Positions 1-11,709 are shown, numbered from the stretch's first letter. The stretch is 64,000 bases of DNA from Ramazzottius varieornatus (GCA_001949185.1 BDGG01000001.1:8093067-8157066), one strand, 5' to 3'. The notes: generated by a model from the letters alone, not told the origin. Numbers and translations are program-made.

Positions 1-163
1 CACAAGCAAATCACCGACAAGAAAGCATAAATACGACGGACCAAACAAAGGCAGCCTTCCGAGGCGTTGTGTTTTATACCACAGAAAGATCGTTCTCTTC
101 GGCTACTCTGCAACAAATGCACTGTGAGTTCTTTATCCACCAAATTTATAATCAGTTGCTGCT

Positions 164-3100
164 ATGTATAGCAAGAGCCTACCATATTTATCGCCCGCAG
201 TCCAATCGTTTCTTTTTGGAGTTGCTAGCAGTATCTTCGTGCTTTCTGTTTTGTTGTTGATATCAGACCATCGAAGACATAAAGAAACCGATTTGTCGAT
301 GCTTTACAGTTCGTCTGACAACCACAAGCTACCTGGTAAGTTTCCTCGTTTCATACTACGATGCTCACGTTTACGAAACTTGGTTGAATCCTATGTCAAA
401 ATTGGAATCGCGAAGTACATTGCTCCACAGAAGAGAAACCCTGATTTAAAGTGATTGCAACGGCTAGCATATGCGAAGTCAGCGCGATGAATTGTTTTCA
501 GGGTACGGCTTTCTCGGATGAGTAACACCAGCCACAAGTGCAACTTTTCCCCAAAAACATGGTGACTTCTTCCACCCGGTCATCGTAGCGCAGTTCCGAG
601 TTTTTCGTACCTTTAATAATACATATTTCAGATCACTAATTCACTACTCCAAAGAATTATAGTACGCTTCCCCGCACTAGATTCCTGAAACCCGTGGGTA
701 CCTATCACATCCCGAGTAACGTTTTCCGCCTCCCCACTTCTCGGCTCATGCATGAAGTTGCGGGAAACGTGATACTTTGGCCCTTGTGATCTATGTGCCG
801 ACAGCGACTCTAGTATACACGATCCGACTACAATTTCCACAATTTTCTACAGGGCGTCATTGGACCTTGGTAAAGAATGACCAAAACCTTCATAACTTTT
901 TTCGGTTCTATTCTTGGCTAATGAATTCGAACATCCACTAAAATAACTTCACTGAAAATAATCTCTTTGACGACATTCAGGAAGGCACACATTGGTCCCA
1001 CTAGAGAACTTACAACAGGAAAATAGGCCGGGCTAAATGCACCAGTTTCACTAAGACCTCCTCACATCATGACGGTAGAATAATATTATTGTTAGGTGAA
1101 ACGTATTGACCATTGGAAAACGGATTTCTCGAAGGACCATTTCCTCTGCAACGTCCCGCTGAATGTAGAACATAGTATTCCTGCTCAAAATCGCACGAAA
1201 TTTCTGCAGAGTTTCCGGTTGTCGTCTTGCCCGATCACTGCGGGCTTCATTGACAGCATTAAAGTATTGAAAGAGTCGCTCCATAACGTCAGAAAAACCG
1301 GTAATGAAGTATTCTTCCAGAAATATTTTTGAATCGGAAGCGTATTCGCATGTCTTGGGTTCTTCGTTGTTCATTTCGTACAATCAAACCCGAAATAATC
1401 AATGAGCCGCTCCATGGCGAGTCGGTCATGTCTCGAACGATGCGGACCATGGTTTTCTAATATCATGATCCATGTCTCCGCACTCGTTTCCCATCACCTG
1501 ACCCATTTCCCCTGATCCGGGAAATGGCCTTTTATACTAGGAATCGTGATCCAAGTGCCGAATCACGATCAAGTATAATAGGTCAAATCACAAAATCGAG
1601 TTCTCAATGGGGAGGGATCTGAGAAATGTACTAAAATGCTACCTTAACAATAGTGAATAAAATTTCGTCCTGTTTTGAACAGACAGTAACCATGGTATCG
1701 ATTTGAGCCAACCGTGTTCAGCGGCAGAACGTCGATGAAGATAAATGATTGCTCAATGAAGTTCTGCAACCTTCTGACCCTTACAGGCCCGCATGGGCGC
1801 GCCCGAACAAGCGCTGCTCGATTGTTGTGAGTTTCTTCCATTGGCTTGACCGGTCATCTTTGACAAGGTTGTCCCTAGGATTGGGCGCAAACGCTACAGA
1901 AGGTGTGTGAGGCTAGAACGGCTGGACAAGCCATGCGAACTTTAATTTTCTCAAAAAAGAATGAGAACAAAGCGCCTAGTTCGGGTACTCAGGGCGAAAC
2001 ATTGTAAGTACTCTGTTCTGGGAGGATGTTAAGGCTTTAGGCACCTTACAGTTTCGACAGAAACGTTGAGCAAATTATCAAACTAGTTAGTAGAGAAACG
2101 GTTCCGGATGACAATCTTGCTTCTTTTTAGATCTTGATGTTACAACAGCAAGGAGTTTGTAATTTGGAAGCTAGGAAGAAATTGACTTTCGAACCACAGC
2201 GATTTCTCTGCTAACTAGCTTAATCATTTGCTCAAAACTCTCATCGAGAAAGAAAGGTGCCTGTTAACACCATTCGAGCGTTATTCTAGAAATATATGGC
2301 ATTATCCTAGGAATCGCTCATGGGAATCGTGGTATGGAGGCGACGAGCTAAGAGCGTATTGTCAAAGATAAAGAAAAAGAGCTATTTTACACACATTGGC
2401 GGTGACTTCTCGAAAAAGTGTTGGGGAGCAAATGATTCTCATTGGAGCACCTGGAGGGTAAATCTATAGCAGAAGCTAAGCATTAGTTTTCTGAAATACA
2501 ACCATACTACTTCAAACAAAGTCTTTTTTGGGCCAGCTTCTTTACACTGCAAGCTAGACATACGTTATTCCTCACGCTCACCTCACCATGCTGCCTGGAC
2601 TCCTCTGGGAAGACGCAGAGACTCAAGCACGACTACTTTTCAAAGTGCTTTCCTTTTAAGAGATTTTTCCAGGAACGCGGGAAGTGCCAAAATTATAAAA
2701 CCGTTTTTTCGGTATGAATTCTGCCAGAGTTTCCTAAACCACCCCCTGTCCTGGCAGAGTTTGAGTTTGCACACTTTTTGCATCTCAAAATTTGTGCAGA
2801 ATTCTCGAATTCTGGCGAGAATTCGTACAGCGGTAAACAGCAGCGTGAAAATGCGTGTCTTTTTGAACTCTGTCGCTCCGCTCTCTGTGAGTTATACGGG
2901 GACTCCAAAAGAAACGAGACAGTTGACGTCATCGAAAAGGGCATGACATCGGTATACGGTGACGTCAACAATCACGTTTCTACCCGAGTGCGTATGAAGC
3001 ACAGGGGGCGTAGCGACAGAATTCAAAAGTACACGCATTTTCACGTTGCTGTTTACCGCTGAACGAATTCTCACCTGTTCGAAAATCCATTGAAATTGAC

Positions 3101-4139
3101 TTCGCTGTTTAGAGGTACGCACAGACCCGCGATGTAATTCGATTGTCGTTGTTAGCTCAATCCGAAAGAAACAGCTGTTTGTTTGATGTCTAACACAACA
3201 AGTGCAATGAGTCAGCGCCCTAAGCATTGTAAGCTCTGAATTTCGTTTGAAAAATCCATGGCGTTTAACTATGGTAGGTATTATCTCCGCTACAATGGTA
3301 ATTCATTTACATATGTCCTACGGTCAGGACAAAGGTTCTCTTTTCTGACTTGCAGAAACTTCTCATGACTATCGAAAACGTGACAGCCAACGGGTTCGCG
3401 ACAAACCAAGAATCTTTTGCTGGATTATGACATCGCCAAGAAACGAAGAAAAAGTGAATGCCGTGAAAGCTACATGGGCCCGGCGTTGTAACAGATATAT
3501 CTTTGTTAGTTCCGAAAATAACTCGACCATACCTTCTATCGACGCAGGAGTACCTGAGGGACGCGAGTACCTTTGGGGCAAGACAAAGTTCGGATACGAG
3601 TAAAATAAAATGATTCATAATGGGGTATGTCGAGTATTACTGGTACTAGTTCTAAATGCTTCTGTTGCCTAGGTATGCGTATAACACGTCGTTAGAGGGC
3701 TTTGATTGGTTCCTTAAAGCGGACGATGATACTTTCGTCGTTGTAGAAAACTTACGATCATTGCTATCCACCTACTCAGAAAGTCAACCTTATTATATCG
3801 GGTGCTCTTTCCGACCTTTCACTGCCCAAGGTGAGTTTCCGAATATGAGTATGAATAGCCAACTAATTTTACAATTTCGTAATAGGATATATGTCTGGAG
3901 GAGCTGGCTACGCGTTGAATCGGTTGGCGCTTCGAAGATTCGTTGAAAACGGCTTGAGGACGAAAGTTTGTCGCACCGATCCTGGAGGATACGAAGATGC
4001 TGAGATGGGAATATGTCTTGATAAGCTTGGGGTGAACTTTGCAGATAGCAGAGATGGGGAAGGGAAAAGCCGGTTTTTTCCCTTTAGCCACTTCACGCAT
4101 ATCCAACCAAACCGACAGAAAAATGTAAAGTATGATTAA
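164..4139 (+). CDS. Core-1 beta-1,3-galactosyltransferase (T-synthase-like), spliced, four exons
   Basis: Predicted exons are 164-335, 3356-3599, 3673-3830 and 3886-4139. The exon 1/2 junction splits a codon in phase 1, exon 2/3 in phase 2 and exon 3/4 in phase 1, and all three joins keep frame with GT-AG borders, which is strong support. Exon 1 encodes a short N-terminal cytoplasmic tail and a hydrophobic stretch (FLFGVASSIFVLSVLLL), as in a type II Golgi membrane protein. Exon 2 carries the family motif CWIMTSP and VKATWARRC. Exon 3 has WFLKADDDTF, whose DxD motif binds Mn2+/UDP-galactose. Exon 4 has GYMSGGAGYAL and GGYEDAEMG. The known reaction of this glycosyltransferase family 31 member is transfer of Gal to GalNAc-Ser/Thr on mucin-type O-glycans. 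At roughly 275 residues it is shorter than vertebrate enzymes (about 363); the C-terminal Cys-Cys segment is not seen before the TAA, so a further exon was missed or the protein is truncated. Exon 1 assignment is inference from phase and topology. Confidence 0.85.
640..1515 (-). pseudogene. Tc1/mariner-like transposase remnant A (in intron 1 of the galactosyltransferase)
   Basis: Read on the minus strand, 1515 down to about 1215 matches 19840-20130 on the plus strand at high identity, including a 40-bp nearly perfect core around 1430-1470. A second block, 835 down to 648, matches 20440-20632, so the two copies are collinear over about 0.8-0.9 kb. Translation of the first block in the frame reading KTMVRIVRDM, then SPWSGSLII, resembles the region around the VWG motif of Tc1/mariner transposases, but stops and a frameshift interrupt it. 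The insertion lies antisense in the galactosyltransferase intron. The homology between the copies is seen directly; the Tc1/mariner assignment is an inference from short motifs. Confidence 0.5.
2811..3080. repeat. Foldback / MITE-like palindrome in intron 1
   Basis: The whole stretch is a near-palindrome. The left arm begins GAGAATTCGTACAGCGGTAA near 2818, and its reverse complement ends near 3073. Pairing continues inward through GACGTCA boxes to a centre near 2945. Related half-copies lie at 56640-56755 (the right half, with GACGTCA followed by ACTCGAGTGCG) and, more diverged, at 17440-17570. No long ORF is specific to it. It is probably a non-autonomous DNA transposon sitting in the long intron of the galactosyltransferase. 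Confidence 0.7.
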
Positions 4140-6500
4140 CAAAACGTTTCGATGAAGCCTGATACTCGTAGCACCGCAGATAGTTGAGCATTAACTTATT
4201 GCTGCATAAACAGCTAGACTAAGTTAATGCATCAGAACAGGAGCACGTTCCATGGGCACCACATAGAACGTTTATGCCTTTGTGTGCGCACAGTACCACA
4301 ACTTAAAGGGGGATATATATTAGGTCGCGGTTGCCAAAAGCCGGCTTTTCGATACTGGTATGTGCAAATGTGAGAAATCATCATGTGGCACATCTCGACA
4401 TGATCAAATTCAAATTCTATATATTGCTCACCGACACAGTTATGAAAGCAGAGGACGTGCGGTTTCCGCTGAGATGGTCCAGCGCAGTTATCACACAGGT
4501 TCTCGGGTAATCATGCAACATTTGGTTTATGAACGAAGTGATCTGACAAAGACGGATAGAAAAGGCGTGGGATAGAAGAGAAGCTGTGCGAGTGTGGGGA
4601 AGAAGAGAAAATAATGAAGCTTGTACGAAATATAGACAATGCTACGCTGTTCGTGTTTGGCGCTTTTGGCTACAAAGGCTTTGGTGCTTTTGGCTTTCTT
4701 CGTACTTCCAGGATTCGGGAAATCGCGTTCACACAGCTAACTTTGGAATCGAAGTTCATACTTCCACCTCGTACTTAATTTTACCGTTATCATTTTTCGG
4801 TGTCGGAAAACCTGGATTAAGCAGCGAACGTTGCAGAAGCTCGATCGCGACCTAATAGCTTTCCCCTTAAGTTGTTCTTCGAAAACCTGACGTCGGAACA
4901 CCCGGATACGTTAAAATTTCCGAAACGCCTAACTCCCAGTCTCGTGGTATTAACGAAGCATTTTCTTGATTCGATTGCGAATGCTTCATTTTGTTGTTAC
5001 AGTATCTTGCGTATCTTCTCTATCCGGAAAAAGACCTTCTTGACTGCTGCTCAGATTCGGCAGTATCATTCCATTACATATCACCGTACTATATGTACTT
5101 CTTGGAATATTTCATTTATCAGTTGAGTCCGTTTGGCTCTCTGCGCCTGTAGCGATAACCTTTACTGCATTATTCCTTCAAGACTGTGACTGACCGTCAC
5201 GCGTTTTTTGTTCGCGCCCCTGTTCGACTGTTCTGAGTGGATATTTGAGTAGGCAAAATTGTTCAAGAGATCTGAATGAAAAACTTTGCTAACCGTGCCA
5301 AAGACGGGAAAATGTTGCAATGGGCGATATGTTTACCTTCTGCTGTCCTCGAACAGTGGTGCAAACTAGCCTAAACTGCCATCTTCATCGAGACTTTTGT
5401 TCCCGAGAAATACTTCCGTTCGTCGTACCAGCAAACACTTTTGCAGAGAATGCGTGACCCACAATGTGTTTTCTTTGAAACTTCTTTTTTGCTTCATTTT
5501 TGGGCATGTTACTCTTGCAAAGCCACAGATGTGTCGAGGAAACGCTGGAGTAATCTGTTGTCTACGGGCACTGGGCGACCTTTTACCACACGAATTCCTG
5601 GTGTACAAGTGCAAGCTGCCGGACCGGAAAGAAAGATCAGCGGTCTTCTGAACAGTACCAGAAGTGCCTGAACTGAACAGCTTCGCTCGACAGTTTGAAT
5701 TCGTCACGAACCAGCCACGTTACGTTTGTGCATTGCTGATCGCCACGTACTACTCTATGTAATTTAGCGTATTCAAGCTTAGTGATGTTCTGATAAAATA
5801 ATATTATAGAAAATTAACTGATAGCAGCGGCTTTTTGCATCTACTATAGTATATTATAATATATTAGATGCTTTCGCGAGAAAATTTCTTACTATTTTAT
5901 GTTAAGTCTGTATGAAACGTCTTATATTTTAGTAGAAGTTAATGAAAAATCCATACTATTAAAATCAATAAGTGCCGTGGGTTTTGCTTAAAAAACAGTT
6001 CGCGTCATGCACTTCGGACTATAAATTTTGCTTTTTAACTGCCAGGCGAACGCTTGACTGAGTGGTTGGCCGTTTGCTGGTGACTGTCGTGCAACTGCGC
6101 AGCAGCATCAGATACCATACAGCAGTTTGCACGAAGAGAAGGGGTACGTGAGCTGGAAATCCTGCACCAGACCGTTTTCCAAACTGGCGCACACTTTCAG
6201 CACAAATCATTAGCAAAACGCGCCCGGATTTGAGCAAAAATCTGGTCTGTTCGTCAGCTCCCGGCCGAATCTGTGGGTGTCGCTGTTGATATCAACTCAG
6301 TTTCAAAGTATTAAAGTGTATTTTAGTATGGAATTTTGAAAACAATTACTGTAGTGATATTTTATTAAGTGACAAAACGATCTACTATATTTCGAGATAT
6401 TACATCGGAGCTGGGCGCAACAGACTCATAGAAAAACTCTAACGGCTAAAACGCAGCCTAATTGCTACAAGTTGATTCGGATTGCTTCGACGGATCTCGA
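4140..6500. other. No recognisable gene; AT-rich patch
   Basis: Downstream of the galactosyltransferase stop I see no convincing coding exon and no end of a known element. A strongly AT-rich stretch with TATATTATAATATATTAG-like character lies near 5840-5880. The missing C-terminal exon of the enzyme could lie here, but I did not find its expected Cys-Cys motif. Confidence 0.4.
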
Positions 6501-6507
6501 GAGATTC

Positions 6508-6622
6508 GAGGCTACGTGTACGAACTTTACGAACTTTTCTGCGTGCACGAACTTTGGCACGAACCGTAGTCTCCGTGCAAGAACTCTCACACCATGTTCT
6601 TCTCCGTGCATTAACTCTGACA
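6508..6622. repeat. Degenerate tandem repeat (CGTGCACGAACTT-like)
   Basis: Variants of a 12-30 bp motif, CGTGtACGAACTTt, CGTGCACGAACTTt and CCGTGCAaGAACTCT, followed by CCGTGCATTAACTCT, recur just outside the left end of the Tc5-like element. Periodicity is irregular. Confidence 0.45.
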
Positions 6623-6651
6623 GACCGTATTTGATCATGGAATGACCCTCA

Positions 6652-6796
6652 CAAGGGATTAACGCCAGTCTGTCCACTCTGATCCTCAAACCAATATGAT
6701 AGCATGATAGAGCAGAGTTTGCTCCACAAACTGAGATAAACTAAATCGGCGAAATGGAATCCTGGAAGACGCCACAGGAAGCGGAAGTGACGTCAA
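6652..6796. repeat. Left terminal inverted repeat of the Tc5-like element
   Basis: This 145-bp arm starts CAAGGGATTAACGCC. It matches the reverse complement of 8920-9064 with one visible substitution (AGCATGATAGAGC here, TGG instead of TAG there). A small hairpin, AGTTTGctccaCAAACT, lies inside it. Confidence 0.92.
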
Positions 6797-6986
6797 ATTA
6801 AGGGCGGATCACCAGTGTGACAGCAAATCAACTGATTTGATTGCCTGATGGTTGATTTGATATTGATTGAACCAGTTGCGCTTGTACTCTACGCTAAGCC
6901 AAGCGCAATCAGTTTTGCTGTGCCTGTTGCTTCATTGCTCTTAGATTCATCGTTCCGTTACTGCGTGATTTCCACTGTCGCCCGAA

Positions 6987-8860
6987 ATGGATTCCGTTAA
7001 TCCGATGAATGTGTTGAAGCTTCTGAAGGAGGACTACAAGCAGCTCTTCCAACTGGATGGACAACCGAGCGAGGCTGATAAGCAGTTAAAAGAACTCGTC
7101 AAAGGTATTGTACTGTTGCCGTTTACTATGGCTGACATTGATATGAGATATTCCACCTTTCTGTTTCTGTTTCAGAATTTATGGATGTTAAAATCAACCA
7201 AGCAGGTAGTTCTTCGTTGGCACTTGAAGAAGACCTCCAATATGAACTGCAAACAGACATGCAGACGTTCGACGAGTTCGAGAAGTTGGTTGCTGCGTCT
7301 AATCAGCTGGCTGAACCCGACGAAAATCCTAGCCAAGAAGATAAAGTCGTCGAGCCTCTCTCCAGTGGAACGGAACCATCGTCCAACGAATTCTATGTCC
7401 CGCGATTACCGAACCCAAAACAGCCGCCAAGTAACGCAGTCACCCTCGACTACAAGAAACGCTCCGTCGATTCTGGAGGAATTTCGCTACGAAGAAACGA
7501 CGTAGCCTTTCGTGTGTCCAGACCAAGTTCAAGAAAGTCACAAGTATTCGACAACTCCAAGAATGGGAACGACATGTTTCTGAGGGCGGTTCCAGATATG
7601 ATAAGCTGAAGGCGCTGCGTTTGGAGACTGGCAAGCAGTTCTTTCTGGCCAAGCAGAAGCCTCATATTGTGAAGGATATGGATATTCGACGTTGGGCTGT
7701 TACTGCGAACCGAACCATTGGCCTGGTAGGTTTCATGGCGTCTCCGGACTGGGTGGGAAAGTTGAAGAGGTAAACACATTGAAGTATTAAAATGAAATAT
7801 GTATCATTGCTCACGCAGATCGCTTCAACCGAGAATTTCGCTCACGAGTTACTGCCCCACACTAACGGGGTCGATATTGTAGGTATTACGGCATCGTCGA
7901 TCGGAAGATCACCAAGTTCGTGACCGACAAGTACATTCAAGATGCTCCGCAAATAAAGAAAACTGCGGAGGAGTGTGTCGCCCTTGTCAGATCGAGGATC
8001 TCAGATTACGGCTTGGACTGTATGTGGAACACGGATTAGTCCGGGTTCGATGGCGAGATGAGACCAGGGCGCATACTGCATCTGGCCGGCACAAAACATG
8101 TTCTTGCGATCTGTCAGTCGGAGAACTCCATGACGCATTGCTACACGGTTATGATGACCATTTCGCCCGGCACGCGCAAGTTTCTCCCACAACTGTGGAT
8201 CACTCTCCGGGAGGAAAAGGCGTTTTCGGTCCTATTGTGGCAAGGACAATGTTTATAGCTGATAACCTGTATGTCACTGCTTCGGCTTCGGGCAAGAGGA
8301 CAAGAAAGCTGTACTTGGAATGGTGCGAAAAGATATTGTTTTCTCATGTGGAAGATCGCTGCATTCTGCTGGCCGATTCGTGGAGTTCCTATTCTGACCA
8401 GGAAGCTGTTTTGGAATCCAAGCCTGAAGAACTGGAAGACGAAATGATCACGATTCTTCCGAAAGTGACTGGTGATATCCAACCACTGGACAGACTCTCC
8501 TTCCGAATGTATAAAGACTTCTTCCGGAAGATCTCCAGTTTCATCATTTTGCACAGCCTTCCACTTCAAGTTCATCATCGAAACGTAGTTCTCAAGATGC
8601 ATTCTTTGGTTTACCAACAGTTTCAGTCTCCGCGGTTTGGAGACCTAGTGAACCAGGCCTGGCATCTGTGCGGCTATACTGACGAGTCCTTTGACTATGT
8701 AAATCCTATCGAATTCTCTTTCCCCAATAATTTGACTGGTCATTACGACCATGAAAACTGCGACGACCGGTTTTTGCTTAAGTGCGGCTGGTGCAAAGCT
8801 CCTCTCTGCTTCCATCACTTCTACGATCAGTATCACCTCTGTAAAATTTATCTTCCATGA
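6987..8860 (+). pseudogene. Tc5/pogo-related DDD transposase, interrupted
   Basis: Three exons are inferred: 6987-7104, 7176-7769 and 7883-8860; introns 7105-7175 and 7770-7882 have GT-AG ends and the phases agree. The catalytic core shows NTD followed by SGF (8031-8045), LLADSWSSY (about 8369-8395) and IQPLDRLSFRMYKDF (about 8478-8522), read as the D-D-D triad of Tc1/pogo-type transposases. A C-terminal Cys/His cluster (CGWCKAPLCFHHF, then HLC) suggests a zinc-binding tail. Three defects are visible. An apparent one-base loss near 7470 makes the frame move to one reading FWRNFATKKRRSLS. An in-frame TAG at 8037-8039 sits where a Q would be expected after NTD. A second one-base loss occurs near 8220. 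The N-terminal part is helical and acidic with no motif I recognise. It would cut and paste the element in the nucleus if intact. Confidence 0.85.
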
Positions 8861-8919
8861 GTTCTGTGAAATTTCAGACTGTGCTAGTATAGTTGGTCAT
8901 GTCATGTCGATGTAAGAAC

Positions 8920-9064
8920 TTGACGTCACTTCCGCTTCCTGTGGCGTCTTCCAGGATTCCATTTCGCCGATTTAGTTTATCTCAGTTTGTGGAGCAAACT
9001 CTGCTCCATCATGCTATCATATTGGTTTGAGGATCAGAGTGGACAGACTGGCGTTAATCCCTTG
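8920..9064. repeat. Right terminal inverted repeat of the Tc5-like element
   Basis: This is the reverse complement of 6652-6796. It ends AATCCCTTG and is followed by the TCA target duplication and a G. Confidence 0.92.
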
Positions 9065-9067
9065 TCA

Positions 9068-9880
9068 GTTCCATCAAGCAACGATCACTCAGTAAGGGTT
9101 CCAGCCACAACATGCAATAACATGTAGTCAGGCCGAGCGAAGCGAGGCCCTTTTAAGTCTGTCACGATTTCAATGGATGTCGCAAATGATGAAGCTTTCT
9201 GAAATCGCAATCTCTGTACACAAAACGGATGCGCAACTTGATCCGCGCAGCAACAAATGTAAATCGCAATACCACTCACTCGCATTCGCTCGGCCTTCCC
9301 AGTGGTCAGGACCACTACCTAGTTTAATCAACTGCCTAGTAAGACCTAGAACTTCAGAAAGTATTAAGAATTCCTCGTAAAGAGTTTCCCTTCTACGTTG
9401 CTTCCGGAGATTTTTAATCCGACAGGGCAGTAATTTTCGTTGTGTGTGTCTTATCCCGCACACCTGTTCCTCGACAACGGCGGGGTGGGCCCTAGGCACA
9501 GACCTGTAAAATTCGTGTCACAGTCCGTGCACGTAGTCGGGCAAGAGTTGGTTAACTCAATCGATCCTGAGGAACAACGAAACTAGTTCTTTCTCGACAA
9601 ACAGATCGTTAAATTTTCTTATTTCATACATGACGGAAGCTGGTCATTTCAGGTTTATCATCTGTGGCTCTGGTAATTGGCTGGTTCTGGTGATCAGGTA
9701 AAATTAATGGCTGAAGTCTTGGTGTGGGCGGTATTTGCAAAATAGTTGCAGGTTGCACATGTTGGTCTGACCAGGTAACGCTTTGGTGTTACGTTCGGAC
9801 ACCGAGCTTTTGTGTTAGGTAGGTGAACTTAGTCCGTTTTCCGTTCCTTTTTTTAACACCGCCAAAAAACGGAAGGTCTT
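9068..9880. other. No recognisable feature
   Basis: Between the Tc5-like element and the first ATPase/PHD family copy I see no coding signal above chance and no repeat shared with the rest of the window. The N-terminal ATPase half expected upstream of copy 1 is not visible here. Confidence 0.4.
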
Positions 9881-9889
9881 TTTCGTTCT

Positions 9890-10836
9890 GTCTGAACCCC
9901 AACGCGTCATGTTTGCGCCTGGTTTAAAAGCGGTTTTACGGCTTGCTGTGTAGTGTTGTCCGAGAGTTTGCCCGAAGCTTGTGGTTCTAGCAAGCATGCA
10001 AGCAGCTTCCGTATTCTTCCCAGCGCTTCTTAACATCACCGATACTGACAAGAAAGAGCTCGCGAGCCGGACGACTGCGCTTCAACCCTTCGTCTCGTGT
10101 AGACTGACTTGCGGTGTCACAGACAGCCTTCACCGAATTACTGGCAACTACGCCGTCACCTTTACTAAATTATGACATATTTCCTCATTGTTTCTAGTTT
10201 TTGCGAAAAACTGCCCTGGGAGCATGGGTACCAAAGATCGATCCATATGTGTTGAACGAACTACTTCCTGTTGCCGCAAAATACTACACATTTCCTGAGG
10301 CAATCAGAGCGTCTTTTACCGTCACCCGGCCTGAACCGACTCAACAGAAGACAGATACAAATGTGTTCTGCGGCGATGTGGCTAAACTCCGTGCTCTGGC
10401 GGAAGGAGGAGTAAGAGCTCGAACAGTATTGAATGGCCAAAGTGGTCTCGCTAACAGAGGCTGATCTTTTAGGTTGATGAGTGTCTGAAGCCGTTGCCCT
10501 CACTGGATTATGCGGCCGTTCACCCAGAGACCTATGAGATTTTACCGAAGATCTTCTCTCGCCGCTAGTCCTGAATGGCCTCATCCAAAGAACGCGTTGC
10601 CTCATTCGCCGTTTGAATTACCCTTCCATCAGATGGCAAGTCATCCGAAAAACCTGAGTTTCACCCCGCATGCCACTTCAAGCCAACAAGACCAGCGACT
10701 AAGTCCATCACGTATCCCAAACAACATCAGTTTCATCTTCGGTCAGTCATCAGCTCCACAAAAGTCAAAACCATCAGGATCTCTCTTATCACCAACTCGT
10801 TTGATAGAAAATTTAGCACGAATCAACTGGACTTAA
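9890..10836 (+). pseudogene. ATPase/PHD gene family, copy 1: region downstream of the ATPase domain
   Basis: Two spliced pieces are supported. The exon 10199-10410 reads KIDPYVLNELLPVAAKYY and joins in phase 0, across a 62-bp GT-AG intron (10411-10472), to an exon starting VDECLKPLPSLDYAAVHPE. The first piece aligns with copy 2 (54281-54538, minus), which reads KIEPFALQSLIPKAAEYY. Upstream, a stretch reading LASMQAASVFFPALL (about 9984-10030) aligns with copy 2 MLIAAAEL. Downstream, NISFIFGQSSAP (10729-10764) aligns with NSSFIFTGPDR of copy 2. An in-frame TAG near 9948, a stop at 10566-10568 and frame changes mean it is broken. The ATPase half is missing at this locus. I do not recognise the family; the assignment rests on the within-window comparison. 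Confidence 0.6.
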
Positions 10837-10840
10837 CGCT

Positions 10841-11075
10841 ATCTGATAATCGTAGCACAGTTTTGCAGGAGGAAATAGTAAAACAGATTGCCATTCGGGC
10901 CAACACAGACCACGCCACGGCGCGCCGGTAATAGAAAATGGCAAAGGCGCGATGCGACTGATAGATGCGGTTCGTTCGGCAGACTTATAATGGCCAGTCT
11001 AATACGCCACGTTGTTTCATCTAAAAATGCATCGAAGTCAAGTTTGTTTCTTGCCATCTGATAATCGTAGCACAG
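10841..11075 (+). repeat. Perfect 20-bp direct repeat flanking 195 bp
   Basis: ATCTGATAATCGTAGCACAG occurs at 10841-10860 and again at 11056-11075 in direct orientation inside copy 1 of the ATPase/PHD family. It may be a local duplication, or the scar of an insertion that split the linker between the conserved SFIF region and the zinc finger. Confidence 0.7.
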
Positions 11076-11709
11076 CTCTGTTTCTTGCACTTGGTATTTG
11101 CAGGTATTTGCCGGCCGAATATGTTAAAGTTGACAGACGGTCGTTTTCTAGAATTTTCAATCTCCATGACGGTGGCGAAAATATGCAGAGTCAGTTATGT
11201 AGCACGGTGACCTAAGCTTAATGCCTTCTAATCTGAGCCTGCATATTAGCTTAGGATATCTTACTTTATGACCTGATCCTTTACCGTTTTTTGTTGGTCG
11301 CCAGCCGTATGACGTCCAGACTTTCGCGGACTTGAGCTTTGGTTCTGGTGTGTGCACAGATAAACTGAAGGGCACACGCAGGTGCCCAAGTTGCTTAGGG
11401 GGTTATGCTCATATTGACTGATCAATACTTGTTTGTTGAAGATGATCCGGACAACGAACTTCGAACGGAACCAGCAATGAAGAAAGTTCGTGATGGACTT
11501 CCGGACGCAGATTAGGATGCTGAGGTCTGTGTGCCGCTGCAAACTGATCGGACTGCTGCGCCCCGCTTTGTTGCTTGAAAAGCTTTTCCAGCTCGCAATG
11601 AGTCCTGCATTCAATCTCGTTTCGTACCACGTCCAGTGAGTGTGAAATCTCCGCACACTACTGGGGAAATCAAGCACACAATACAGATGGTTAACTGCAG
11701 CACCAGTTA

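Larger units (their letters stand above)
6652..9064 (+). mobile_element. Tc5-like DNA transposon (2.4 kb), complete ends, disabled transposase
   Basis: Both ends carry 145-bp terminal inverted repeats (6652-6796 and 8920-9064), nearly identical, beginning CAAGGGATTAACGCC. The element is flanked by TCA (6649-6651 and 9065-9067), preceded by C and followed by G, so the empty site would read CTCAG. That fits the CTNAG target with TNA duplication known for nematode Tc4/Tc5, and Tc5 ends also begin CAAGGG. Near-identity of the two ends suggests a fairly recent insertion, yet the single gene inside (6987-8860) is interrupted. The boundaries are seen directly; the family name follows from ends, target and transposase together. 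Confidence 0.9.

Noticed and set aside
8141-8617. 158-codon minus-strand ORF
   Set aside because: Shadow of the transposase, which reads on the plus strand with recognisable catalytic motifs.
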